IMG/VR virus record: IMGVR_UViG_3300046010_012789
Location: 1 to 23,949 of that record
DNA length: 23,949 nt
Origin: a virus
Direction: 5' to 3' (one strand)
Part shown: piece by piece, positions 8,629 to 16,083 of the stretch
Layout of the letters: each line of letters begins with the position of its first letter
How positions within the stretch are numbered: the first letter of the stretch is position 1
The notes under the pieces: generated by a model
The model's input: only the letters and a program-made list of their open reading frames with translations
Database searches by the model: none
What the model was told of the DNA's origin: nothing
Position numbers and translations under genes: made by a program

Positions 8629-9000
8629 TTAAAGAGCAGAAATATTATCATCTGCTACATTAAAAGATACTACTCCTGGTACTTTTCTGATCTGGGCGGC
8701 TATTTCTTGCATTTTATTTTTATCAAATCCACCTTTTGTAATCCAAGGATAACCATCTACTTTTACTGTGATTATCGCTTGAAATCTTGTTGTATTTTGT
8801 TCACTATATTCAAGCGGTTCTTTTGAAGATAAAACAGCAATTCCAGTAATAGCTCTAATATCTGAATATATTTCTTTTTGGGGTCTAGTCTCAATATTAG
8901 TTATAAGAGTACCAATCATTTTATATTTATCTTGGTATTCCTCATTTAATTTTTTATTGAGTTCTTCTTTAACTAACGCTCTTAGGTTATTTAATTTCAT
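8629..9000 (-). CDS. Conserved-looking small protein between tube and chaperone genes
   Basis: 123 residues. A charged N-terminal helix (MKLNNLRALVKEELNKKL) is followed by alternating strands and helices: KMIGTLITNIETRP, EIYSDIRAITGIAVL, RFQAIITVKVD, and a last helix NKMQEIAAQIRKV before GVVSFNVAD. The order resembles a ferredoxin-like (beta-alpha-beta) small domain, but that is a prediction by eye. No catalytic motif, membrane segment or signal peptide. It sits after a terminator and starts a new unit with its own promoter-like element at 9015-9025, leading into the chaperones. A role in tail assembly is likely from position only. Confidence 0.6.
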   Translation of the reverse strand: MKLNNLRALVKEELNKKLNEEYQDKYKMIGTLITNIETRPQKEIYSDIRAITGIAVLSSKEPLEYSEQNTTRFQAIITVKVDGYPWITKGGFDKNKMQEIAAQIRKVPGVVSFNVADDNISAL

Positions 9001-9014
9001 GTCTGTTAATATAA

Positions 9015-9025
9015 TTATAAATATT
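9015..9025 (-). promoter_or_regulatory. Late-promoter-like A/T element
   Basis: The sense strand reads AATATTTATAATTATA, 14 nt before the ATG at 9000 and just after the terminator at 9047-9070. It would restart transcription for the chaperone and tape measure unit. Confidence 0.55.
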
Positions 9026-9035
9026 TAATATTCCA

Positions 9036-9070
9036 AGGAAAAATAAAAGCCCCAACAAAAGTTGGAGCTT
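9036..9070 (-). terminator. Intrinsic terminator after the tail tube gene
   Basis: On the sense (minus) strand a 10-bp stem, AAGCTCCAAC / GTTGGGGCTT, closes a TTTT loop and runs into TTATTTTTCC. One position pairs only as G-U in RNA made from the minus strand and would be a C-A mismatch in RNA from the plus strand. That supports termination of leftward transcription from the tube gene. Confidence 0.85.
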
Positions 9071-9097
9071 ATATATTTGCCGGATTGTGTCTTTTTA

Positions 9098-9586
9098 TTA
9101 GAAGTTCAAAATACAGTAGTCTGGTTGGACTTCAATTGAGATATTTACTGCGTTACCGTCATCATCCCAGTTATAATCTCCAAAGTTAACACTTGTAATA
9201 ACAGCTCCTTTAATTACCCATTCGTTAACAATATCACCTACTGGTCCTAAACCGTTAAATGTAATATCTTTTTTATAGAAATCAGAGTAACCATCTCTAC
9301 CTGTTACTGACTCGTGTCCTAAACGAACCCATTCCATTACAGTTTGTGAACCTGCAGGGGTAATTGCTTCAAATAATGTAAAAGTAACTGTATTCCAAAT
9401 AGTTTTTCCTTTTACATAACGTTGAACGTTAATGTGGTTAAGAGCAACTGCCGTTTGAGATAATGAAATTGCAGACATTCCTTTTACCAAATACGATGGA
9501 ATACCATCCATATAAAGGATAAAACGGTTTGTTAGTCTAGGTTCAAACGCCGTATAGAAAATTTCGTTAGGATTTAAAATTGCCAT
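9098..9586 (-). CDS. Tail tube protein, T4 gp19-like
   Basis: 162 residues, almost the same length as T4 gp19 (163). The pattern fits the gp19 family: N-terminal PRLTNRFILYMDGIPSYLVK, a central NHINVQRYVKGKTIWNTVTF (the conserved region in which the peptide chain is turned against the tube), GSQTVMEWVRLGHESVTGRDG, and a C-terminal Asp-rich turn (NFGDYNWDDDGN) followed by the strand NISIEVQPDYCIL. It forms the hexameric inner tube through which DNA passes. It follows sheath gene 1, as gp19 follows gp18 in T4, and is followed by a strong terminator. The ATG at 9586 has a 25-nt A-rich leader after a promoter-like element. Confidence 0.93.
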   Translation of the reverse strand: MAILNPNEIFYTAFEPRLTNRFILYMDGIPSYLVKGMSAISLSQTAVALNHINVQRYVKGKTIWNTVTFTLFEAITPAGSQTVMEWVRLGHESVTGRDGYSDFYKKDITFNGLGPVGDIVNEWVIKGAVITSVNFGDYNWDDDGNAVNISIEVQPDYCILNF

Positions 9587-9611
9587 TTTGTTTTATTTTT
9601 GTTTCGTTTTA

Positions 9612-9622
9612 TTATAAATATT
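9612..9622 (-). promoter_or_regulatory. Late-promoter-like A/T element
   Basis: The sense strand reads AATATTTATAATAAAACG, 25 nt before the tail tube ATG. With the terminator downstream it would create a monocistronic tube transcript. Confidence 0.55.
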
Positions 9623-9636
9623 ATATTCTCAATTTT

Positions 9637-11376
9637 TTAAACTGGGAATTGAGCTCCTGTTGGTAATAAGATAAAATCTAAAGATATAAATTCTGCTGTT
9701 TTAGTTGGTTGTACATAAATTTGTCCAATCAATTGATTTCTATCTATTACATCAGGTCCGTTATTTGAATCATCCATTACTACTTTAAAGGCATATAAAC
9801 CTTGTTTTTGTTGGATAATTTGTAAGTATGGAGTTACTTTACCAACAAATGCATTTCTAGTAGCGTTAGTGTTTTGTTCAAATACTACTGTATCTGCGAT
9901 TTGACGAATATAGTTTTTCAATTCGATCATCAAACGTCTAACATTTACTCTATCTAAAGCAGATGCTTCTTTTTGTAATGTTTTTTGTCCAAATACAACA
10001 ACACCTTCTTTTGGTAATGATGCTAATGGGTTAACATTTGATGCATATAAATCATCTTTATTTGCTTGAGTCAATTTATATTGAGCGCGAATTACTGTAG
10101 ATAAACCACCTCTGTTAATACCCGCTGGAGCAAACCAAGGAGCAGCTACTTTATCGTTAAATGCATAAACACCTGGGATAACTGTTGAAGCTGGGGCCCA
10201 AATTTGTCTTCCTGTAGCTGGGTCAGCTACTCTAACCCATGGATAGTAAGAAGCAGCATATGAAGTATCTCTTGTATTTGCTTCTGAGATTGCATCTGGA
10301 ACACCCATTCCATAAGTTACTAAATCCATTACATATAAATTATCTCCTCTATCTTGAGTATTTTGGATAATTGTTGAAATTCTTGATGTATGGTCTGGTA
10401 AATCGTTTGTTAAACCAGGAGTAAACAATACATTAAATTGATAAGCATCTCTATTTTTCAATATAGTAATTGCATCATCGTAATCTGATGGGTTAACACC
10501 TTGTGTATTTGTAGATGTAATATTTTCGTATAATGCTGCTCCAGCAATTACATCTCCTGTAGCTCCACCAAATGTACCGTTTTGAGCAACTGGAATTGAA
10601 CTTGTATATTGTGATTTTGGTTGTCCGTTTGCGTCTAAATAATTTGGTGTTGGATTATTAACAGCAGCAACACGTACATAACGTGATTTATTTGGATATT
10701 CACCAGTTACATCAATTTGTTCATTTGCTGGATCATATGCTAATTTTTGATCTCCAATTACTTTGGAAATGTAACGAGATGAATATGGATCCAAACTTAC
10801 GTTATTCCATGTTTCAAGGATTAATTTTTGATTTGTTCTATCATCTCCTCTTCTTACCAATAATGTAAATGTACCTGAAGATGTGTTTGGGGTGATAATT
10901 TCAAATCTAACATTATCTTTAGTTCCTAAAAGTAAAGCTCCTCCACTTCCAGTAACATTATTGTTCATGATTACACCTTCGGAAATTGTTTCAAGTTCAA
11001 ATATATTAGGACCTGCATATCCAGGGAGAACATATCCATTAACAACATATGCTTCATCATTTGCTACAACTGAGGATGTTGCTGATGTGTAAGAACCACT
11101 TACTACACGTGTTACAAGTAATGAAGCACCACCATAGTTAAAATAATTGTAAGCTGCTAATGAAGTAAAATAAGAACAAGCTAAACCACCACTTGTAAAT
11201 GTATCACCAAAATAGTTTTGGTAATCAGAATATGAAGTGATTAATGTAGGAACATTTACAGGACCTTTAACTGTTGGGCCTATAATAGCTGCACCAGCTT
11301 GTACAGGTTGTCCTGTTAAAAACGTGTTGTCGATTTCACTTATTGTTACTCCAGGAGAAATTGAAAAATTTGCCAT
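9637..11376 (-). CDS. Tail sheath protein 1, T4 gp18-like
   Basis: 579 residues. The N-terminus MANFSISPGVTISEID and GAAIIGPTVKGPVNVPTLI is the classical start of contractile sheath proteins, and the C-terminal 119 residues (from VFGQKTLQKEASALD through VNVRRLMIELKNYI to the final LPTGAQFPV) match the sheath C-terminal domain. Sheath subunits form hexameric rings around the tube and contract on infection. The central part (WVRVADPATGRQIWAPAS, PGVYAFNDKVAAPWFAPAG) is also typical. The protein is shorter than T4 gp18 (659) because the variable protruding region near residues 95-125 is short. It lies directly upstream of the tube gene. A paralogue is encoded about 0.8 kb upstream. Start at 11376 is 12 nt from a promoter-like element. 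Confidence 0.94.
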   Translation of the reverse strand: MANFSISPGVTISEIDNTFLTGQPVQAGAAIIGPTVKGPVNVPTLITSYSDYQNYFGDTFTSGGLACSYFTSLAAYNYFNYGGASLLVTRVVSGSYTSATSSVVANDEAYVVNGYVLPGYAGPNIFELETISEGVIMNNNVTGSGGALLLGTKDNVRFEIITPNTSSGTFTLLVRRGDDRTNQKLILETWNNVSLDPYSSRYISKVIGDQKLAYDPANEQIDVTGEYPNKSRYVRVAAVNNPTPNYLDANGQPKSQYTSSIPVAQNGTFGGATGDVIAGAALYENITSTNTQGVNPSDYDDAITILKNRDAYQFNVLFTPGLTNDLPDHTSRISTIIQNTQDRGDNLYVMDLVTYGMGVPDAISEANTRDTSYAASYYPWVRVADPATGRQIWAPASTVIPGVYAFNDKVAAPWFAPAGINRGGLSTVIRAQYKLTQANKDDLYASNVNPLASLPKEGVVVFGQKTLQKEASALDRVNVRRLMIELKNYIRQIADTVVFEQNTNATRNAFVGKVTPYLQIIQQKQGLYAFKVVMDDSNNGPDVIDRNQLIGQIYVQPTKTAEFISLDFILLPTGAQFPV

Positions 11377-11388
11377 TTTTATTTTTTA

Positions 11389-11399
11389 TTATAAATATT
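11389..11399 (-). promoter_or_regulatory. Late-promoter-like A/T element
   Basis: The sense strand reads AATATTTATAATAAAAAAT, 12 nt before the sheath 1 ATG. It gives the sheath its own start, separate from the endonuclease gene upstream. Confidence 0.55.
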
Positions 11400-11409
11400 A
11401 ATTTTCTTT

Positions 11410-12120
11410 TTAAAATACTAGGGGTTTGTACTTCCATTTAAATCCATATGCTGTTTTTGAATAACCTATCAAACAACAACTTATATTACTTCGTTTAAAT
11501 TTTAAATTACTATTAGATGCTTCTTCTATACTTTTAAATTCTTGAATTAAATTATCATTTATATCTAATTGAAGAATAGGTTTATATTTTTTATCTGTAA
11601 AAGATTGGGGTTGTTTTTTTCCTAATTTCCCTTGTCTGATTTTTTCACAATGTTCTTTGGATAATTTTTTTCCTGATTTAATTTGGCTTATTTTTTCTCT
11701 AAATCCTTCAGGTTTTAAGTTTCCTTTATTAGCTTTACTAAGTTTTTCTTTTCGGGTTTGATTGTTTTTTAATATTGGGTTAGGTATACCTTTTTTTGAG
11801 GTTGATATTTTATTTATTATGTAATTGTATTTTTCTTTTCCTAGTTTTTCTAAATTCCACCCAGCACTATAATCTACTAAATTGTAAAATTCATCTGAAT
11901 TTAAAGCATTAAATTTATGTATCCAATGTGTTTCTTTTAGAGTTAATTCTTCATCTGAGGAGCAATATTCAAGGGTTTCTTTTTGGAAGTTTTCTTTGCC
12001 GTATTTTTTAATATCTTCTAAAAGAAGAACCCCAGAACCTAGATATTTTGGGTTATTATTAGAATCTTTCCCAATATATTTTTTTCCGTTTATTAAATTG
12101 GTTGTCAAATAAATTACCAT
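11410..12120 (-). CDS. GIY-YIG homing endonuclease with NUMOD3-type repeats
   Basis: 236 residues. Residues 1-90 form a GIY-YIG nuclease: the first motif as VIYLTT (2-7), YIGK at 15-18, KYLGSG at 25-30, and a likely catalytic Glu at 63 in LKETHWIHKF. From about 108 to 170 come short basic repeats of NUMOD3 type (KKGIPNP, KANKGN, KSGKKLSKEH, RQGKLGKKQP), which contact DNA. Residues 181-235 form a NUMOD1-like unit (PILQLDINDNLIQEF ... YGFKWKY). This is a free-standing intergenic homing gene, not part of an intron as far as I can see: the neighbouring sheath ORFs are complete. It would cut alleles lacking the insertion and spread by repair. A promoter-like element lies only 4 nt before its ATG. 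Confidence 0.92.
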   Translation of the reverse strand: MVIYLTTNLINGKKYIGKDSNNNPKYLGSGVLLLEDIKKYGKENFQKETLEYCSSDEELTLKETHWIHKFNALNSDEFYNLVDYSAGWNLEKLGKEKYNYIINKISTSKKGIPNPILKNNQTRKEKLSKANKGNLKPEGFREKISQIKSGKKLSKEHCEKIRQGKLGKKQPQSFTDKKYKPILQLDINDNLIQEFKSIEEASNSNLKFKRSNISCCLIGYSKTAYGFKWKYKPLVF

Positions 12121-12124
12121 TTTA

Positions 12125-12135
12125 TTATAAATATT
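12125..12135 (-). promoter_or_regulatory. Late-promoter-like A/T element, very close to ATG
   Basis: The sense strand reads AATATTTATAATAAAATG, where the last three bases are the start codon of the endonuclease gene; only 4 nt separate element and ATG. If it acts as a -10 box, the transcript would begin at or near the ATG. Confidence 0.5.
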
Positions 12136-12163
12136 GCAAAATAGTAAAATTTTAATATTTTAC

Positions 12164-14254
12164 TTAAGAAAATTGGGCACCTGTAGGTAAGATATTAAAG
12201 TCTAATATAATAAATTCTACTGTTTTGGTAGGTTGTAAATATATTTGACCTATTAATTGGTTGTTATCTATTGTAGTAGGTGTATTATTTGATTCATCCA
12301 TTACCACTTTAAATGCTATTAAACCTTGTCTTTGTTGTACAGATGCTAAATATGGATTTACTTGAGCTAAGAAATTGTTTCTAGTTGTTACTGTGTTTTG
12401 TTCAAACACTAAAGTATCTGCTACTTGTGAAATATAATTTTTTAATTCAATAAGTAATCTTCTTACGTTTACACGATCAAGTGCACTTCTTTTTTTCTGT
12501 AATGTTTTTTGTCCAAATACTGTTACACCTGTGTTAGGGAATGTAGCGATTGAGTTAACATTACTTTCGTATAAAGTATCTCTGTTTCCTTGAGTCAATG
12601 AACGTTCTGCTCTAATAACGGTAGTCATTCTTCCGCGGTTAACTCCAGCAGGAGCAAACCAAGGTTCTGCTATATTATCGTTAAATGCATATACACCAGG
12701 AATCATTGTTGAAGCAGGTACCCAAACTTGTCTTCCTGAATCTGGATCAATTGTTTGAACCCAAGGCCAATATGCAGCGGCATATGAAGTATCATATGTT
12801 AAAGCATTTGTTGTTACAGGTAATATATTTTCGTTATATCTTGCTAAATCTAGCAATGTCATTGAATCTCCTCTACTTTGTACAACATTTAATAATTGTG
12901 TTATAACAGGAATATGAGATGCACAATTTGTTCCATCTGCAATTAAACCAGGTGCTGTAATCAAATTATATTTGTAAGCATCTTTATTTGCAAGTAATGA
13001 AATTGATTCTGTATAATTGTTTGCTGTTAAACCTTGAATATTTGTATCGGAAATATTTTCATAATACGCGCCTGCTACTCCTGTTGGAATATTTTTTCCG
13101 CTCGCTCCTCCAAATACTCCAGCAGATGATGTTGGTAATGATCCTGTATATTCTGATTTTGGATTTCCAGTATTGTCAAAATAATTTGGAGTTGTTAAAT
13201 TTACTTGTTTAACACGTACATATCTAGATTGGTTTCTATATTCTCCATTTAATTGGATATAATATTCTCCATTATCATTGGCAACAGCTTCATATTGATT
13301 TCCTATTACTTTTTCAATATAATTTGGAGCAAATGGGTCAAGTGAAAGATTTGACCATGTTTCTAAAATTGAAGGTGAATTTGTTGAATCGTTACCTTGA
13401 CGAATAAGTAAAGTAAATGTACCATTGTTTACATTTGGAGAAACAACTTGCCATCTAAAATTATCTGCTGTTCCACGCTCTAAGGTTCCATTTGAATATA
13501 GAGAACCTGAACTGTTCATCATTTCACCTTCAGATAAGGTTTCTAATACGAATACTTCAGAGTTAGTTCCTCCAGTAAAATATGTTGTAGTACTTCCAGA
13601 AACAACATATTGTGAATTTCCAATTAAACCATTTGAACCAATATATGTGAATATTAAATTTGGTGATGAAATACTAGACGAAATATTTAATGTACTAGAA
13701 CTTGAAATATTAAATATATTAGATGCAGTAGCTAAATAATTTGCAATAGTATTAGATGCAAATGAAGATGTGTTAATATATATTGTAGTTGATGTATTTG
13801 TAACATTTGATCCTGTAAAATAATATGTAATTCCACTTACCTCAAATGAACTTGATCCAACAGACATACTTTCTGAAATGTATGTTAAATTAAGTGTAGC
13901 TGAAGCTGATGTAGCTGATACTGATGAAGGTATAGTTGATGAAGTTGCTGGGGTCCAATCTGTAATTGTGCTTCCACTTACTACTCTTGTTACAAGTAAT
14001 GTATTACCTCCATTATTAAAATAATTGTAAGCTGAAATTGATGTTAAATATGAATAAGTTTGGCTACCGCTTAAAAATGTAGAACCAAATTTATTTAAAT
14101 AATCACTATATGTTGTACATAATACAGGGATTCCTACTTTACCTTTAACTGTGGGGCCAATAATAGCGGCACCTGCCTGTATAGGTCCTTCTGTAATAAA
14201 TGATTGATCGTTTTCTATAGCTAGCACGCCAGGTGAGACAATTGTTTCAGCCAT
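12164..14254 (-). CDS. Tail sheath protein 2, T4 gp18-like, with Ser/Thr-rich insertion
   Basis: 696 residues. It shares start and end with sheath 1: GAAIIGPTVKGK in the N-terminus, and over the last 118 residues 89 are identical in an ungapped comparison by eye (about 75%). Almost the whole length difference (117 residues) is one insertion at roughly residues 107-222, very rich in Ser, Thr, Asn and Ile (for example NISSSSTLNISSSISS). In gp18-type sheaths this region is a protruding outer domain, so the insertion should be displayed on the tail surface. All canonical sheath regions (PWVQTIDPDSGRQVWVPAS, GVYAFNDNIAEPWFAPAG) are intact, so it looks functional. Only 11 nt separate it from the upstream endonuclease gene and no promoter-like element is there, so its transcription probably begins upstream of that endonuclease. 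Confidence 0.93.
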   Translation of the reverse strand: MAETIVSPGVLAIENDQSFITEGPIQAGAAIIGPTVKGKVGIPVLCTTYSDYLNKFGSTFLSGSQTYSYLTSISAYNYFNNGGNTLLVTRVVSGSTITDWTPATSSTIPSSVSATSASATLNLTYISESMSVGSSSFEVSGITYYFTGSNVTNTSTTIYINTSSFASNTIANYLATASNIFNISSSSTLNISSSISSPNLIFTYIGSNGLIGNSQYVVSGSTTTYFTGGTNSEVFVLETLSEGEMMNSSGSLYSNGTLERGTADNFRWQVVSPNVNNGTFTLLIRQGNDSTNSPSILETWSNLSLDPFAPNYIEKVIGNQYEAVANDNGEYYIQLNGEYRNQSRYVRVKQVNLTTPNYFDNTGNPKSEYTGSLPTSSAGVFGGASGKNIPTGVAGAYYENISDTNIQGLTANNYTESISLLANKDAYKYNLITAPGLIADGTNCASHIPVITQLLNVVQSRGDSMTLLDLARYNENILPVTTNALTYDTSYAAAYWPWVQTIDPDSGRQVWVPASTMIPGVYAFNDNIAEPWFAPAGVNRGRMTTVIRAERSLTQGNRDTLYESNVNSIATFPNTGVTVFGQKTLQKKRSALDRVNVRRLLIELKNYISQVADTLVFEQNTVTTRNNFLAQVNPYLASVQQRQGLIAFKVVMDESNNTPTTIDNNQLIGQIYLQPTKTVEFIILDFNILPTGAQFS

Positions 14255-14265
14255 TATTTATTTTT

Positions 14266-14919
14266 TTAGTTTATTTTATAATTCCATAGATATCCATATG
14301 CTGTTTTTTGCTTTCCTCGGCAACATGCGGCTATGTTATCTCCTATTTTATTGTTTAAAAATTTCTCAGCTTCATTAGCACTTCTCCAAATTTTAATTAA
14401 TTTATTATCTAATGAATATTGACATACTGTGTTTCCTTTTTTAGAGGTTAAATGAGAAGAAAAATTAATTTCTGGGGTGTATTTCCAGATAGAGTTTCCA
14501 GCAATTTTAGTTTTTCCTTTTAAACAACCATCTATGTCTACTCCTGTTAATGTTTTAGCTTCTTTTATACTATCCCATATTTTAATTAAATTTCCATCTA
14601 AATTATATTGGTATATTTTTTTTTGTAATTTGGTAACTACTTTTTGAATAGATTCTTGGGATTTTTTTGATGGACCTCCACCCCCATTATTTTTATTTTT
14701 TATCTTAAAACCCCATTGTCTAAATTGCTCTATCCAATATGATTCAAGAGGTTTCCAATCTTTTGAATTAATTGAAAAAATCTCATCTATTACATAATAT
14801 TTAATATCTTGGCCATATTTTAATATATGATCATATTTTCTTGATTGTGGATTAACTGTTTTACCAATATAAACCTCACCAGAAGATAATTCTATTAAAT
14901 AAATATAAGTAATTTTCAT
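14266..14919 (-). CDS. GIY-YIG homing endonuclease with two NUMOD1-type repeats
   Basis: 217 residues. The nuclease domain (1-85) has the GIY motif as YIYLIE (5-10), YIGKT at 17-21, a likely catalytic Arg at 27 in SRKYDHILKYG, a likely catalytic Glu at 59 in PLESYWIEQF, and an Asn-Gly-rich end (NKNNGGGGPSKKS). The C-terminal half holds two NUMOD1-like DNA-binding repeats, 102-147 (IYQYNLDGNLIKIWDSIKEA) and 166-215 (VCQYSLDNKLIKIWRSANEA). It differs in architecture from the endonuclease at 11410-12120 (NUMOD3 there), so the two did not arise by simple local duplication. It lies immediately upstream of sheath 2. A promoter-like element is only 3 nt from its ATG. Confidence 0.92.
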   Translation of the reverse strand: MKITYIYLIELSSGEVYIGKTVNPQSRKYDHILKYGQDIKYYVIDEIFSINSKDWKPLESYWIEQFRQWGFKIKNKNNGGGGPSKKSQESIQKVVTKLQKKIYQYNLDGNLIKIWDSIKEAKTLTGVDIDGCLKGKTKIAGNSIWKYTPEINFSSHLTSKKGNTVCQYSLDNKLIKIWRSANEAEKFLNNKIGDNIAACCRGKQKTAYGYLWNYKIN

Positions 14920-14922
14920 CTA

Positions 14923-14933
14923 TTATAAATATG
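14923..14933 (-). promoter_or_regulatory. Late-promoter-like A/T element, adjacent to ATG
   Basis: The sense strand reads CATATTTATAATAGATG, ending in the start codon of the endonuclease gene; 3 nt spacing. It is also the nearest upstream element for sheath 2. Confidence 0.5.
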
Positions 14934-14950
14934 ATGAAGTTTGTTTTAAA

Positions 14951-15214
14951 TTAATCTATTTTAACTATTTCACCGGTTTCCGGGTTTACAGATGCTTTTC
15001 CATATTTTTCAAATACGGATTGGGTAAATTCTGATTCTTGATTTGAAAGATTAGATAAATATGATTTTGCGTTATTATAACGGTTTTCAATTTGGATTTT
15101 GATCATTTCAATTTCACCTAACTCTAATATTAAATTTTGGGTTTGAGTTTGGATTGTTTTTAATGTTTGTAACTCTTCTTCGGTTAAAAACTGTTTTTCT
15201 GAAACTATTGACAT
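14951..15214 (-). CDS. Small coiled-coil protein
   Basis: 87 residues, predicted by eye to be almost entirely helical: LTEEELQTLKTIQTQTQNLI, then a second helix through EIEMIKIQIENRYNNAKSYL and a third around NQESEFTQSVFEKYG, with a short C-terminal tail PETGEIVKID. This looks like a small antiparallel coiled coil, a shape often seen in phage chaperones and assembly factors. I recognise no named family. The start is preceded by a variant element (TGATAAATATA on the plus strand) at 14 nt. Position between fibre cluster and sheath suggests a virion or assembly role; this is inference. Confidence 0.6.
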   Translation of the reverse strand: MSIVSEKQFLTEEELQTLKTIQTQTQNLILELGEIEMIKIQIENRYNNAKSYLSNLSNQESEFTQSVFEKYGKASVNPETGEIVKID

Positions 15215-15228
15215 ATTATTTTATTTGT

Positions 15229-15239
15229 TGATAAATATA
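15229..15239 (-). promoter_or_regulatory. Variant late-promoter-like A/T element
   Basis: The sense strand reads ATATATTTATCAACAAAT, 14 nt before the coiled-coil gene. One base differs from the core (TTTATC instead of TTTATA). Confidence 0.4.
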
Positions 15240-15476
15240 TTATACTTCAAATTGGGTTAACCAAATATTAACCATACCTGGGATATCATTATCATTCCAT
15301 GTAATATTATAAGGCATATCTTCAGCGCGAACTCCAAAGGATGCTGTGTCTGTAGTTAACAATACATCAACTGCTAATAGTTGGTCTATTGCCTTGTCAC
15401 TAATTGTGTTAAGGTCTATTGTAATTGTAGGATTCTCAATCGCTACGTTAAACTGTGGAAATTTATAGGTTGCCAT
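15240..15476 (-). CDS. Small virion-associated protein of unknown function
   Basis: 78 residues, beta-rich by eye: FPQFNVAIENPTITIDLNTI, a short helix DKAIDQLLAVDVLL, then ASFGVRAEDMPYNITW and a closing VNIWLTQFEV. No membrane segment or signal peptide. It starts 1 nt after the stop of the DUF1566 gene, so translation of the two is probably coupled, and the products may act together, for example as a cap or base for the lectin-like protein. No family recognised. Confidence 0.55.
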   Translation of the reverse strand: MATYKFPQFNVAIENPTITIDLNTISDKAIDQLLAVDVLLTTDTASFGVRAEDMPYNITWNDNDIPGMVNIWLTQFEV

Positions 15477-15477
15477 A

Positions 15478-16083
15478 TTATGATAATGTTGTGCCTGTTA
15501 CTGTGAATACTCTGCAAGGGATGTATCTCATAGATCCACTTGTTGTTTTTGTTATTTGTGATATAGTAGCTGCAGTTCCAGATGTTTGATTAGTTATTAC
15601 ATATGCCCTTGTCGCTGCATTGTAAAATGTTGTTCCAGTCCAATAATTAAAAACAGTAATACCTAAATTTAAAGGTGAGTAATTAAATACTTGTCCAACC
15701 CAATTAGCTAAACTAAATAACTCCTGTATGTTTGGCAACCTCCATCCAGTTGTAAAAGTCCCAATGCTTACTGCTAATGCTCCGTCTATTGCATTATTCC
15801 ATGTTATATCTGCTCCATTATTTGTACGCCGCCAACCTAATACTGTTGCTCCATCATAAGTTGACCAATCAATTACTATATTATTGGTATATGTTTGAGT
15901 ACCTAATTCATTTGTAAATCTATTAGTATTACCAAAAGGATTATTTTCAGCAAGTGTTGTAAAATTAGTTAACCTACCAGCTTCAAAATCGCCATCGTCT
16001 CCAGTACGATATGAAGTGGTTTGTCCCGTCTTCATTAATTTAGCTGTGGTTTGATTTTTTACATTTATATAAATATCATTCAT
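15478..16083 (-). CDS. DUF1566 / Lcl C-terminal-type lectin-like adhesin
   Basis: 201 residues. The second half has the DUF1566/Lcl_C pattern: GWRLPNIQELFSLAN, then FNYWTGTTFYNAATRAYVIT and a final SMRYIPCRVF. These domains adopt a C-type-lectin or FGE-like fold and occur in adhesins, phage receptor-binding proteins and some hypervariable proteins. The first 60 residues (GQTTSYRTGDDGDFEAGR) match the start of such domains rather than a long anchor, so nearly the whole protein is the domain. The ATG overlaps the stop of the upstream fibre gene by 4 nt (ATGA), so it is translationally coupled to a fibre-associated protein. Likely role: receptor recognition at the fibre tip. No reverse transcriptase or template repeat is seen in this window. 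Confidence 0.75.
   Translation of the reverse strand: MNDIYINVKNQTTAKLMKTGQTTSYRTGDDGDFEAGRLTNFTTLAENNPFGNTNRFTNELGTQTYTNNIVIDWSTYDGATVLGWRRTNNGADITWNNAIDGALAVSIGTFTTGWRLPNIQELFSLANWVGQVFNYSPLNLGITVFNYWTGTTFYNAATRAYVITNQTSGTAATISQITKTTSGSMRYIPCRVFTVTGTTLS

Noticed and set aside
13425-13739. 104-residue plus-strand ORF
   Set aside because: It lies entirely antisense to sheath 2; its product has no recognisable domain and there is no start signal.
11377-14950. Group I intron carrying the GIY-YIG genes
   Set aside because: Sheath ORFs on both sides are complete and only 11-43 nt lie around the endonuclease genes, too little for an intron core.
15478-16083. Diversity-generating retroelement target
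   Set aside because: The DUF1566 fold is compatible, but no reverse transcriptase, template repeat or IMH-like element is seen in this window, so it is kept only as a possibility.
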